A DNA stretch of 64,000 nucleotides from Novosphingobium sp. PP1Y (GTDB lineage Bacteria > Pseudomonadota > Alphaproteobacteria > Sphingomonadales > Sphingomonadaceae): contig NC_015580.1 in assembly GCF_000253255.1 (NCBI RefSeq), positions 2,493,001-2,557,000 of the forward strand. The letters run 5' to 3'. A model generated the notes under the pieces. That model worked only from the letters and a program-made list of their open reading frames with translations, made no database searches and was not told where the DNA came from. The translations under genes and the position numbers were made by a program. How positions within the stretch are numbered: position 1 is the first letter of the stretch; every line of letters starts with the position of its first letter. Shown here one piece after another: positions 52,291 to 61,321 of the stretch.

Positions 52291-53679
52291 TTGCAGAACC
52301 ATCATCTCCAGGCACAGGAAAAGGACGCCACGAACAAAGCTACGGACAAGAATAGCATCACCCTGAGCGGCGCGGTCGCGATGGGAACCGGCGTCATGAT
52401 CGGCGCGGGTATTTTCGCATTGACCGGACAGATCGCGCAGCTTGCCGGACCGCTTTTTCCGCTCTCGTTCATCGTGGGCGCCGCTGTAACGGCGCTCGCG
52501 GCCTACAGCTACATCAAGATGTCGAACGCCTGGCCGTCTTCGGGCGGCATCGCCATGATCCTGAACAAGGCATATGGCCCCGGGACCGTCGCCGCTTCCG
52601 CATCTTTGCTTATGGCGCTTTCGATGGTCATCAATGAAAGCCTCGTGGCTCGGACCTTCGCGACCTACGCATTGCGTCCTTTCGACATGGAGAGTAGCGG
52701 GTTACTGCTGTCCCTTCTGGCGCTCGGCCTGATTGTCCTGGCCTACGCGATAAACGCATCGGGTAATCGCTCCGTCAGTGCGTTCTCCCTGGTCATGTCG
52801 ATCATAAAGATTGGCGGGATCGTCATCTTTGCCGTGGCAGCGATCTGGGCGAGCGGTCTCACCTCCGGCGCATTTTCTGGCGAGGCGATGACCGGTGGCC
52901 CCGTGGATTTCGTGGCGTCGGTTGCGTTTTCGATTCTTGCCTTCAAGGGCTTCACGACGATCACCAACAGCGGCGGAGAAATCGTCGATCCGCATCGAAA
53001 TGTCGGTCGCACGATCATGATCGCGATCGGCATCTGCGTGGTGACCTATCTGCTTGTCGCCATCGCTGTCGGATCGAGCCTGAGTATCAACGCCATCATC
53101 GATGCCCGCGATTACTCGCTCGCCGCAGCTGCGGAGCCTGCACTTGGCCGGATAGGATTCTATTTTACCATCGCCATCGCATTGGCTGCGACAACGTCCG
53201 GCGTCATCGCCAGTGTTTTCGCCGTGTCACGGATGCTCACGATGCTGACGGAAATGAAAATGATCCCGCACAGCCACTTCGGCATGAGCGGGAGCCTGCG
53301 CAGTCACCTCCTGATCTATACGGTCGTAGTGGCCGGAACGCTTGCGGTGCTCTTTGATCTCTCACGTATCGCCGCGCTCGGTGCCTTCTTTTACCTGGTG
53401 ATGGACATGTTGGTTCATTGGGGCGTTTTTCGTCACCTGCGCCGAGAGGTCGGTGCGAGGGCGACGGTCCTGCTTGCCGCACTGGCCGCCGATTTCGTCG
53501 TGCTGATCGCGTTCACGATTGCCAAGCTGCAGACCGATCCAGCGATCGTTGCGTATGCGGCCGTGGGCATTGCCGCAGCATTCGCAGGAGAGGCTATGTT
53601 TCTCTCGCGCGGAAGACATTCCCCGGCGCACGATCGTGCCCCCCATTCGCACCAAACAGCAAAACGAGGGCCGAAATGA
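52291..53679 (+). CDS. APC-family amino acid permease
   Basis: 462 residues with ~12 membrane helices. The TM1 signature GTGVMIGAGIFALTGQIAQL and the FSILAFKGFTTITNSGGEIV segment are typical of APC transporters of the amino-acid/polyamine type. It starts at a TTG (52291) with AAGGAG at ideal spacing. Substrate unknown. It overlaps the ion-channel gene by 4 bases. Confidence 0.88.
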   Translation: MQNHHLQAQEKDATNKATDKNSITLSGAVAMGTGVMIGAGIFALTGQIAQLAGPLFPLSFIVGAAVTALAAYSYIKMSNAWPSSGGIAMILNKAYGPGTVAASASLLMALSMVINESLVARTFATYALRPFDMESSGLLLSLLALGLIVLAYAINASGNRSVSAFSLVMSIIKIGGIVIFAVAAIWASGLTSGAFSGEAMTGGPVDFVASVAFSILAFKGFTTITNSGGEIVDPHRNVGRTIMIAIGICVVTYLLVAIAVGSSLSINAIIDARDYSLAAAAEPALGRIGFYFTIAIALAATTSGVIASVFAVSRMLTMLTEMKMIPHSHFGMSGSLRSHLLIYTVVVAGTLAVLFDLSRIAALGAFFYLVMDMLVHWGVFRHLRREVGARATVLLAALAADFVVLIAFTIAKLQTDPAIVAYAAVGIAAAFAGEAMFLSRGRHSPAHDRAPHSHQTAKRGPK

Positions 53680-54101
53680 TGATTGTTGCGATCGTCATCG
53701 GGGTTCTCCTGTTTCTTGGAGCCATTTGGCTACACATCGGTATGCTGGCTCTTGCGCGCATGACCTACGGCGGAAGCGCTGTGCGTCCACTGAGATTCAG
53801 TGCCGCCTATCTCATCGTCCTTATGAGCCATCTGCTCATTGCTCTCGAATTCGCTGCTGGCTTCAAATGGAGTCACAGTCTGGGGCTGGGCGGATTCGTC
53901 CATACGCCAGGTGAGAACTGGATGGATCTCTTTTATTTTTCGTTGGTCAACATCACGACACTTGGCCTTGGCGACATCTATCCGACCGGACACGTTCGCG
54001 CTCTTGCGGGAATTGAGTCCCTCACCGGTTTCCTGCTGATCAGCTGCACAGCGCAATTTATTTTTGAAACACTTCACAAGCCTGCCACCGCAACAGGCTG
54101 A
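53676..54101 (+). CDS. Two-helix ion channel protein (K+ channel-like)
   Basis: 141 residues from ATG 53676, overlapping the permease stop. Membrane helices around IVIGVLLFLGAIWLHIGMLA, SAAYLIVLMSHLLIALEFAA and ESLTGFLLISCTAQFIF surround a pore segment SLVNITTLGLGDIYP. The filter is TLGLGD rather than TVGYGD, so ion selectivity may differ from classical K+ channels. No regulatory domain. Confidence 0.75.
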   Translation: MMIVAIVIGVLLFLGAIWLHIGMLALARMTYGGSAVRPLRFSAAYLIVLMSHLLIALEFAAGFKWSHSLGLGGFVHTPGENWMDLFYFSLVNITTLGLGDIYPTGHVRALAGIESLTGFLLISCTAQFIFETLHKPATATG

Positions 54102-54217
54102 TAGTTGCTCGTATCGGGCCCTCACAGAACCTTGGTATGCGCGCTCCCCTCGGATCCAGCGCCGACGGACTAGAACCCATTGTCCTGGTAATGGATTTGA
54201 AGGGGGGAGGGAGGGGG

Positions 54218-54751
54218 ATGGTATCTGTTGTGAGCAAGATCATGGGACACCAATTCCACCTCGACACGTCAAATCCTCGTTTCCCCATCTCCGGCGGATA
54301 TGCTAGCTTTCCGGCCGGAAGGGATACGATCGTGGACACTCCTATCGAACCGGTCGAAACTGAAGCTGAGATGGTCGCGCATGCGAGCGAGCGCCCGCGC
54401 GCGTCTGTCTGGCTGTGGCGCCCCTGGTACGCAAAACTTTGGTGGGCCGGTATTGCCATCTATTGGCTGGGAAAAGCCGGTTCGATCTATTCCTCCATTT
54501 TGGACCAATTCTATTCCAGCGCGCTCGGCGGTCTTCTGAACGTCGCCTTCTTCCCACCGCTGGCGCTCATGGTGCTTGGCCTCGGCTTCGCGAGGGCCAG
54601 GTTTGAGTGGAGCGATTGGGAATTTGTCGAGCCGACACATGAGCAGATGTTTCCGAAACGCTCGGTGGGCGGAATGCGTGATCCCTATGCTGACCCGCTT
54701 GATCCACGCTCAGGAGCGCTTCACTGGAGGCGCGTCGACGGCACCCCCTGA
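54218..54751 (+). CDS. Membrane protein of unknown function
   Basis: 177 residues from ATG 54218, preceded by a purine-rich GGAGGGAGGGGG; a longer frame starts at 54137 and a GTG is at 54332. Two central helices (WWAGIAIYWLGKAGSIYSSI, LLNVAFFPPLALMVLGLGFA) sit between polar ends. Not recognised. It converges with traG, 4 bp apart, and may belong to the conjugation region. Confidence 0.6.
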   Translation: MVSVVSKIMGHQFHLDTSNPRFPISGGYASFPAGRDTIVDTPIEPVETEAEMVAHASERPRASVWLWRPWYAKLWWAGIAIYWLGKAGSIYSSILDQFYSSALGGLLNVAFFPPLALMVLGLGFARARFEWSDWEFVEPTHEQMFPKRSVGGMRDPYADPLDPRSGALHWRRVDGTP

Positions 54752-54755
54752 TCCC

Positions 54756-57700
54756 TTATTTGTCGCGACGTTCCTTGAAGGTCGGATCACCGTCAAACGG
54801 ACCGTTTGCCAAATCATCTGAGAACCGTCCGGTCTTGAGAACGGATGATTGTTCGATTGACGTCAGCGGTCCAGTGACGTCTGCAGTACCACGACCTGAA
54901 TCAGCCTGTTCCAGATAGCGATTGCGCAGTCCGCTCGGTCCCAGAATTTGACGACTCAACGCGCGCGAGAACGCATCCGCCGGACTGTCGGAGCGCGAGG
55001 CCGCTCGCTCCGCTGCGGCAATCGCTTCACGCACGTCGTAGTTCACGATGTCGATATTGGCGTTGGCGGTTTCCGAAGTGGTCCCGCGATCGGAGCTTTC
55101 AAAACCCAAGTTTACCCCAGCCCCGCCGGCTACAGAACTGCCCGATTGCTTCCCTGCATTAGGCCTTGCCTTGGCGGGAGCGGCACGACTGGCAGACGCA
55201 GATATTGAAGCACCGGCATCCGTTCCCATCGATGTGCTGTCTTCCGCGCGCCGTGCGATATTTCGCGTCCACCCGGTCTGCGCCATGATCGCCTGAACAT
55301 CGCGCTGCAGCGTGTCGGCGACCTGAGGCTTCAATCGCCAGTTGCCGCGCCGATCCATTTCGAACCCGCCGCGCAGCCAATTCGCCATGGCGGCTTGGCC
55401 TTCCTTGCCACCGCCCATGAAGCTCTCGATCGTGTCGGGTCCGGCCTGCTTGCCCGCCTCGAACCGCGTGCTGGTGTCGCTCCGCGCCGAACGCTGGAAA
55501 CCCGTGCTGCTCGATACCAGCAGATCGTTGTGAGCGAAGCTGAACCGCGCTGACCCGCCATTGGCGACGGCGCCCAATTGACTCTCGTTGATGAGACCAC
55601 CTTTCCACATTTGCGCGGCGGTTTCCGGGGTGACGTTGAGATTGAGATCACCATTCTGGTCCATCGCGATCTGGCGCTTGGTGAGATTAATGCCGTGCTC
55701 GCGGAGCAGACCCTGCATGCGGGTCAAGCGCTCGTTGTCGACAATGCGGGTCATGCGCTCATTGCGCGCACGATCGGCGATCCCACCGGCTCCCCCTTCA
55801 GCCATGTCGGTCTGGTTGCCGGCCGTGCGGCTCAGCGCCTGGATGAAGCTGTCAAGCCGCGCGGCTTCCCGTGTCGAAATCCCGGCCGCAGCCGCACCCT
55901 CGGCAAAGCCGAAGTTCTCCGACTGGCGGCGCTCCTCGCCGATGCGCGCGGCGCTGCGCGTGCCGCCGGTTCCCGCCTCGCGCTGGGCGTCAAGCTTGCC
56001 TGTACGCTCAGCAAAATCATAGCCCGCCGCCTCACGTGTGCGGCCATAGATGCTGGTGCCTTCGCGGCCTGCTTCGGCGGTCGCGCCATCGGCGGTGCCG
56101 AGCTGAACCGCGGCATTGTAGGTTTCGAGGGCTCGCACGACCTGTGCTTCGTTGCGCCCTGTCGAGCGGGAGAGCTGCGAAATGGCCGACGAGCGTGCCT
56201 CGCCCGAGAGTGCATTGATGAACGAGGTGCGCCGGCTTGTCTCGTCGAGTGACAAACCGAGCATACCGGCTGCACTGCGCTGCCCCTCATTACCGCCCGT
56301 GCGCCAGGCCTGTTCGGTTGCGACATTGCGCCGCTCGGTCTCGGAAACACGGTCCCCGGCATAGTCTCGGCGCCCTTCCATCGCTCCGACCTGGACCTCA
56401 GCCCCGGTGAGGTCGTTCCTGAGCATCTGCTCCTGATCGTAAGTGTTGGCGATGAGCTTGGCGAAGGTCGGATCGGCGCCAGCGTCACCGATCACCCCCG
56501 ACGCCTTCAGCTCGGCATCCGCCTTCGAATAGCCGCCGCGCTCAAAGTGCCGCGCGGCGCCCTGGAACATCATCGCATAGGCGCGCTCGTCGCCGAACGC
56601 TTTCCACTGCACCATGTTCTGCGCGAAAGAGGCAAAGGCCTTCTCTCCGGCCTGACCCGAACCAAAATAGCCAGTGCCCAAGCCACGCAGGGCATCCCTT
56701 TCGGCAAAATTGTGGATCGCCGCCGTGATGGCATTGGCGCGCACGGCGCGCGCGACAGTTGGATCGCTCAAATCTTTGCCATTGAGCACAGGGGCAAGCC
56801 CGCCGAGCTCGCGCGCGGCATCGATCCCGCCCATGCCGAAGGCCGGAACGCCCGGTACACCGCCGCCTTGTTCGCCGAGTACGCCAGAAGCTGCCCCGAA
56901 TGCGCGGTTGGCACCGAAGGTCGCGCGCTCGCCAAAGTCGCCGAAGCTCGATGCCGCGCTACGCCTTGCCATCGTACCCGCGGCGGAAGCCTGCGATTCC
57001 AGCGCGGAGGCGTAGCCCTCGCGCGTGGCGAGCGGCGCGGCGGCGGCGGTGCCGAGCCCCTGCGCCTGCAGCGCGCTGCCGGTGAAGCTGGTGAAGACAT
57101 TGCCCGAAAAGCGGAACACGGTGAAGACGAAGGCGCCGGCGAGGCCGGCGGCTGCCGTGCGGAAGGTTCCGAAGATCGCCAGCGCCTTCATCGCCGAGGA
57201 GGGTGCAAGCATCCAGGCATTGGCCGCCACCGCGTTCGAGCGCATCTCGGCGAGCACGTCCATCGCCCGACCCAGCGTCAGCTGGTAGATGCCGGCATCG
57301 ATGACGCCCCAGAGCGCGACGAAGACGAAGAGTCCCAGCGCGAAGCTCGCGACGCGCAAGTTGATCGGGGTGAGGATGAACAGCAGCGCGATCGGCACCA
57401 TGAACAGCATGATGCCGAACACGGTCGCGCGGATCGTCGGCAGCCATTCGTTGGCGACCGACATGGTGGCAAGTCCGTTGGAGACGATCGCCCGGTTTGC
57501 CATGACCCGCGCCGCCGAGGCCGGGCTGTCCTCGAACAGCACGTCGCCAACCGTGTTTCCGAGCAATATATCGGTCATGAACGTCTGCAGTGAGAGCGGC
57601 GTTCCCATCATGATCTGGCCCATCTCGCCAAGGTGTGAGCGGCAGCGCGCGAGTTGGGACGGATTGGTAACGTCATAGCCTGTGCGCTGGCAGACCTGTG

Positions 57701-58496
57701 TCGTGTAGCCATCGAACAGCGTGGGCTCGGCGAGGCGCGACCGGATATTGTCCCAGGCCTCCTGGCAACTGACGGTGGTGCCGCCCTTGTCGGCTGCGGT
57801 GTAGACGGTGCTGAAGGTAGCGGGGCCCGCCATCGCCGCGAAGGAAGCGGGCAGGTCGGTGGTGGTCCGGAACAACTGGTCGTCGTCCACGCCATAGGCG
57901 GGCGAGACCCGCGCGACGGGATAGCATTGCCGCACATAGTCCTTGATCGTCGCGTCCAGGAAACTGTCGGTCATCGGGCCGCGCGGCGAGACGGCGTTCA
58001 GGAACAAGTCGAAGCTGTGTCCGCCCGCGCCGAATTCCAGCTTGGCGCCCGGATCGATCGTATTGTCGTCGATCGCCTCGGCGAGCGAGCGTTCCATGAG
58101 ATTGGTGACGCCGGCGACCAGCACGAGAAGATTGGGCACCCCGCCGACCGGCTGATAGGCGTTTCGGACCTTGTCGTAGACATGGACCGTGCCCGTGGTC
58201 GAGACGAGCCCGACGAAGAGGCCGACCCCGACGAGGATCTGGAAGCCGAAGGCGACGAGCCCCATGCCGGAGCCGCGCACGCTGGCGATCACCGCACCAA
58301 GTGCGATGCCGGCCACCGCGATGATCATCACCAGCGTCTCGTAGCGCGGGTCGGCGAAGATCAGGGAGACCATGCGGAATGCGTCCACCGTCTCGCCGAA
58401 GCCGTCATAGGTATAGAAGCTGGTATCGACCGCCAGGGCGGGTGTCGCGGCGAAAGCCAGCAGCAGGGCGGGAAGGGCGCGGAAGGCCAGGCGCAT
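54756..58496 (-). CDS. traG: F-type conjugation protein TraG
   Basis: 1246 residues from ATG 58494-58496 (GGGGGAAG upstream). Signal peptide, several N-terminal membrane helices (DPRYETLVMIIAVAGIALGA, FGIMLFMVPIALLFILTP, FALGLFVFVALWGVIDAGIY) matching the TraG N domain, and a long soluble Ala/Arg/Glu-rich C-terminal part from ~500. In F-type systems it acts in pilus assembly and mating-pair stabilisation. Downstream of traH by 14 bp. Confidence 0.92.
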   Translation of the reverse strand: MRLAFRALPALLLAFAATPALAVDTSFYTYDGFGETVDAFRMVSLIFADPRYETLVMIIAVAGIALGAVIASVRGSGMGLVAFGFQILVGVGLFVGLVSTTGTVHVYDKVRNAYQPVGGVPNLLVLVAGVTNLMERSLAEAIDDNTIDPGAKLEFGAGGHSFDLFLNAVSPRGPMTDSFLDATIKDYVRQCYPVARVSPAYGVDDDQLFRTTTDLPASFAAMAGPATFSTVYTAADKGGTTVSCQEAWDNIRSRLAEPTLFDGYTTQVCQRTGYDVTNPSQLARCRSHLGEMGQIMMGTPLSLQTFMTDILLGNTVGDVLFEDSPASAARVMANRAIVSNGLATMSVANEWLPTIRATVFGIMLFMVPIALLFILTPINLRVASFALGLFVFVALWGVIDAGIYQLTLGRAMDVLAEMRSNAVAANAWMLAPSSAMKALAIFGTFRTAAAGLAGAFVFTVFRFSGNVFTSFTGSALQAQGLGTAAAAPLATREGYASALESQASAAGTMARRSAASSFGDFGERATFGANRAFGAASGVLGEQGGGVPGVPAFGMGGIDAARELGGLAPVLNGKDLSDPTVARAVRANAITAAIHNFAERDALRGLGTGYFGSGQAGEKAFASFAQNMVQWKAFGDERAYAMMFQGAARHFERGGYSKADAELKASGVIGDAGADPTFAKLIANTYDQEQMLRNDLTGAEVQVGAMEGRRDYAGDRVSETERRNVATEQAWRTGGNEGQRSAAGMLGLSLDETSRRTSFINALSGEARSSAISQLSRSTGRNEAQVVRALETYNAAVQLGTADGATAEAGREGTSIYGRTREAAGYDFAERTGKLDAQREAGTGGTRSAARIGEERRQSENFGFAEGAAAAGISTREAARLDSFIQALSRTAGNQTDMAEGGAGGIADRARNERMTRIVDNERLTRMQGLLREHGINLTKRQIAMDQNGDLNLNVTPETAAQMWKGGLINESQLGAVANGGSARFSFAHNDLLVSSSTGFQRSARSDTSTRFEAGKQAGPDTIESFMGGGKEGQAAMANWLRGGFEMDRRGNWRLKPQVADTLQRDVQAIMAQTGWTRNIARRAEDSTSMGTDAGASISASASRAAPAKARPNAGKQSGSSVAGGAGVNLGFESSDRGTTSETANANIDIVNYDVREAIAAAERAASRSDSPADAFSRALSRQILGPSGLRNRYLEQADSGRGTADVTGPLTSIEQSSVLKTGRFSDDLANGPFDGDPTFKERRDK

Positions 58497-58510
58497 GACG
58501 GTCTTCCCCC

Positions 58511-59947
58511 TCAACGGTTGGGGGCCGCGGCGGTGCCGCTGGCGTCACGCGCGTCGCGGTCGCGCTGGCGCAAGAGCCCGGCATAGTTCGCAGAGAGATT
58601 GGCGGAATTGAGGGCCGCGATATAGCTCTGGCGCATCTGCGCGCGCTGGCGCAGCACTTCCTCGCGCAGGTCGCGCAGCTGCTCGATGCCCTTGGAGAGG
58701 ATGCGGGTCTGACAGACATTGGTATCGGCCGCGTCCGCCGCGCCCGCGGTGCTGACGCCGCGCTCGGCATTGAAAACCGCGAAGTCGATCGAACGCGTCA
58801 GATCGTTGAGCATCTGATAGGCCAGCGTCAGCGCCACCAGTTCATCGGTGTCGGCAATCACCGAGTCCGGCACGCCCTGGCGCACGCCCCATTCGAGCAT
58901 GCGATAGACGGGGAGCGTGCGGACATTGGCGACGAATTGCTTTTCCTCTGCGGTAAGCGCTGCGCGTGTGCGGATCTTGGTGGTGATCGACTGCATCCTT
59001 GTCCGGGCAAGCTCGAGCGCACCCTTGCCGGTGTCGGTCGAGCAGTCGGCGCCGGTCGCCGGAATATTGAGCGCGCGGCGCTGGACCTTGCCGCTCAGAA
59101 AATCGTCGGGGCTTTCGTTATCCTGGTGCGGACAGGCGGGGATCGCCGAGAACAATGGCACCTTGTCCGCCGGATCCCAGCGCATATAGACATCGCCGAC
59201 CCTGGCGCGCATGACGCTCGCCCATTCGCCGGCGCCAACCCGAGACGCGGCATGGGCGAGGAGCGAGCCGGTACGGAAGATGTCGGTGACTTCGGCCGGG
59301 CAATTGACGAGCGCGTCCTTCAAATCCTCGGTCGGGTTGTTCTGGTTTGCCTGGATTTTCTCGCGGGATTGCTGATAGCTCTTGGCAAAACCTTCCCTGA
59401 CCGACTTGTAACCGGTCATCTCCTCGATAATCCCGGACATATTGTCGTCGCCCTTGGCGATCTGGACCATGCGGTTGGCGAGGCGGCAGTCGTTTACCTG
59501 GATCGAATTGAGGAAATTGGTCGCCGCTTCCATCTTCGAGATGATGTTGCCCATCTTCTCGTCGAGGGTTTCAAGCAGATACTGGAAGGCGACCGCGGGC
59601 GCGGCCTGGAGGATGCTTTCCAGCTTCTGGACGAGATAGTCGGGGTCGAGGAACGACATGCCGCCCAGGAACATGTCGATCCCGCCGCAACCGGCTTTCA
59701 CCTTGGGCAAGGTGAGCGACATCAGGTAATCGTTGTGAACGTCGACACGGCCCGACATGCCGCCCGCGGTCACATAGCCGCGCGCCTGGTCCTCGAAACT
59801 GCCGGGTGAGGTGTAGGTCACATTGTCAAACCAGCTCTCTGCCCAGCTCTGGGCATGGGCGGGCGCGGTCGCAGTGCAGGCAGCAAGCAGGGCAAGTGCG
59901 GAGACGCTCAGGCGCCGGATCGATGGGAATATGCTGAACCTGACCAT
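58511..59947 (-). CDS. traH: F-type conjugation protein TraH
   Basis: 478 residues from ATG 59945-59947 (AAGGAAGC upstream). Signal peptide (SVSALALLAACTATAPAHAQ), then the TraH core YTSPGSFEDQARGYVTAGGM, AGCGGIDMFLGGMSFLDPDY, QYLLETLDEKMGNIISKM and NCPAEVTDIFRTGSL. A periplasmic pilus-assembly component, with a coiled-coil C-terminus (IEQLRDLREEVLRQRAQMRQ). Complete. Confidence 0.93.
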   Translation of the reverse strand: MVRFSIFPSIRRLSVSALALLAACTATAPAHAQSWAESWFDNVTYTSPGSFEDQARGYVTAGGMSGRVDVHNDYLMSLTLPKVKAGCGGIDMFLGGMSFLDPDYLVQKLESILQAAPAVAFQYLLETLDEKMGNIISKMEAATNFLNSIQVNDCRLANRMVQIAKGDDNMSGIIEEMTGYKSVREGFAKSYQQSREKIQANQNNPTEDLKDALVNCPAEVTDIFRTGSLLAHAASRVGAGEWASVMRARVGDVYMRWDPADKVPLFSAIPACPHQDNESPDDFLSGKVQRRALNIPATGADCSTDTGKGALELARTRMQSITTKIRTRAALTAEEKQFVANVRTLPVYRMLEWGVRQGVPDSVIADTDELVALTLAYQMLNDLTRSIDFAVFNAERGVSTAGAADAADTNVCQTRILSKGIEQLRDLREEVLRQRAQMRQSYIAALNSANLSANYAGLLRQRDRDARDASGTAAAPNR

Positions 59948-60008
59948 GGCGGGCTTCCTTTCGGACAATCAACAGGGGAGAGGGACCGGCCCGCCATGAT
60001 CGGTTCCT

Positions 60009-60620
60009 TCAGCGGATGGATGCAGGACGCCGGGCCAAACCGACGATACCTGTAAACTTGGACAAGGCGCGTACGCCGACATCGACGCGAACGCCGGTCA
60101 GCATTTTCGCAGCCAGATAGGCATTGCGCGCGAGGTTGACCGCGTGATCGGTGCCGATCGCAATGGGCACGGTGCGGTTCGGGTCATTGACCGGACGTAC
60201 CCATGCGACCGGATGACCGACCCAGGGCAAGCCGAGCCGGCCCGAACGCAGCATTGCCTCCTCGCCAGAGATCGTGCGGATCTGCCAGCCATAACGGCTT
60301 CGCAGCACGGCGAGCTTGGTCCAGAGGTCGGCGCAAGGCAGACATCCCGGCGTCGTGCTCATCTCGATGACGAAGGCCGGCGCCTCACCGCGCAGCGTCA
60401 CGGCAAAATCGGGCGGAAAGTCGGGGGTGACTGGCACGCGCGCGAGCCACGCCTGCATGTCCGTGCTGTCGGCAACAGGATGGATGGCCGCGCGCATCGC
60501 GTCGTCAGGCGTGACGGGACGCGCAATTGCGATCGTGGCAGCGGTGAAACAAAGCGAAGCCGCGGCTATTGAGCTCGCCTTGACGGTAAGGTTATATATC
60601 CTTACATTGTGTCGGAACAA
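60009..60620 (-). CDS. TrbB-like thioredoxin-fold transfer protein, 5' end displaced by a toxin-antitoxin insertion
   Basis: The conserved body runs from a signal-like AASLCFTAATIAIARP through STTPGCLPCADLW (CxxC active site), to GVRALSKFTGIVGLARR. It would form or isomerise disulfides in transfer proteins. No proper start is present at its 5' end; the best local codon is a TTG at 60618-60620 with no ribosome site. The original start appears to be the ATG at 61323-61325 (MTAIPTRK) overlapping the traF stop; the vapBC module separates it from the rest. The frame stays open through the insert, giving a continuous 438-codon frame. Confidence 0.65.
   Translation of the reverse strand: MFRHNVRIYNLTVKASSIAAASLCFTAATIAIARPVTPDDAMRAAIHPVADSTDMQAWLARVPVTPDFPPDFAVTLRGEAPAFVIEMSTTPGCLPCADLWTKLAVLRSRYGWQIRTISGEEAMLRSGRLGLPWVGHPVAWVRPVNDPNRTVPIAIGTDHAVNLARNAYLAAKMLTGVRVDVGVRALSKFTGIVGLARRPASIR
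60580..60608 (+). promoter_or_regulatory. Predicted vapBC promoter with palindromic operator
   Basis: A -35 TTGACG (60580-60585) and a -10-like TACATT (60603-60608) are 17 bases apart. The palindrome GTAAGG-8 bases-CCTTAC (60586-60605) fills the spacer and touches the -10. This is the expected place for autorepression by an antitoxin or toxin-antitoxin complex. Confidence 0.65.
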
Positions 60621-60633
60621 AAGGAAGCTGCCA

Positions 60634-60885
60634 ATGACCAGTCTCACTGTTACAGCCAAAGGCCAGATCACGCTTCGGAAGGATCTGCTGCAGCATCTGG
60701 GTGCCCATCCGGGCTCGAAGCTGGAAATCGACAAATTGCCTGGAGGTGGGATCAAACTGACCCCTGTACCTGCGAAGGGCAAGATTTCCGACTTCTGCGG
60801 CTTTCTCAAGCGGGAGGGGCAAAAACCGGTTTCCATCGAGGAGATGAACGACGCCATCGCCAGGGGTTGGGCTGGGTTGCCGTGA
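60634..60885 (+). CDS. vapB: AbrB/SpoVT-type antitoxin (VapB-like)
   Basis: 83 residues from ATG 60634 (AAGGAAG upstream). An AbrB swapped-hairpin domain (SLTVTAKGQITLRKDLLQHL, then GAHPGSKLEIDKLPGGGI) is followed by a toxin-binding tail (SDFCGFLKREG, SIEEMNDAIARGWAG). Neutralises the PIN toxin and represses its own promoter. Its stop overlaps the vapC GTG start. Confidence 0.9.
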   Translation: MTSLTVTAKGQITLRKDLLQHLGAHPGSKLEIDKLPGGGIKLTPVPAKGKISDFCGFLKREGQKPVSIEEMNDAIARGWAGLP

Positions 60886-61280
60886 AGATTACCGCCGACA
60901 CAAACATTCTCGTTCGCGCCGTCACTGAGGATGATCCCATTCAGGGGCCGCTGGCGCGCAAACTCGTCACGACTGCTGGTTTGGTCGCCGTGACGTTGCC
61001 GGCACTGTGCGAACTCTGCTGGGTGCTTCGTACAGTCTACAAGTTCGGGAACGCGGACGTTGCTGCAGCCATCCGTTTGCTGCTTGACGCCGACAATGTT
61101 GCCATCGACAGGCAGGCGGTCGATGCCGGACTCGCGATACTGGATGTCGGTGGTGACTTCGCCGACGGTGTTATTGCTCATGGCGGCCAGTGGCTTGGCG
61201 GCGAAACCTTCGTCTCTTTCGACCAGAAAGCAGTTGCCTTGCTCAAGAAGGGGGGCACAAAGGTCTTGCTGCCACAATAG
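60882..61280 (+). CDS. vapC: PIN-domain toxin (VapC-like ribonuclease)
   Basis: 132 residues from GTG 60882, overlapping vapB by 4 bases. PIN acidic residues occur in ITADTNILVRAVTEDDP, LPALCELCWVLRT, DVGGDFADGVIA and FVSFDQKAVALL. VapC toxins are Mg-dependent RNases that cleave tRNA or rRNA. It lies head-on inside the transfer operon, stabilising the plasmid by post-segregational killing. Confidence 0.9.
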   Translation: MKITADTNILVRAVTEDDPIQGPLARKLVTTAGLVAVTLPALCELCWVLRTVYKFGNADVAAAIRLLLDADNVAIDRQAVDAGLAILDVGGDFADGVIAHGGQWLGGETFVSFDQKAVALLKKGGTKVLLPQ

Positions 61281-61321
61281 CGGCGTCGTCGTCTCTGAGA
61301 TTTTGCGGGTAGGGATTGCTG

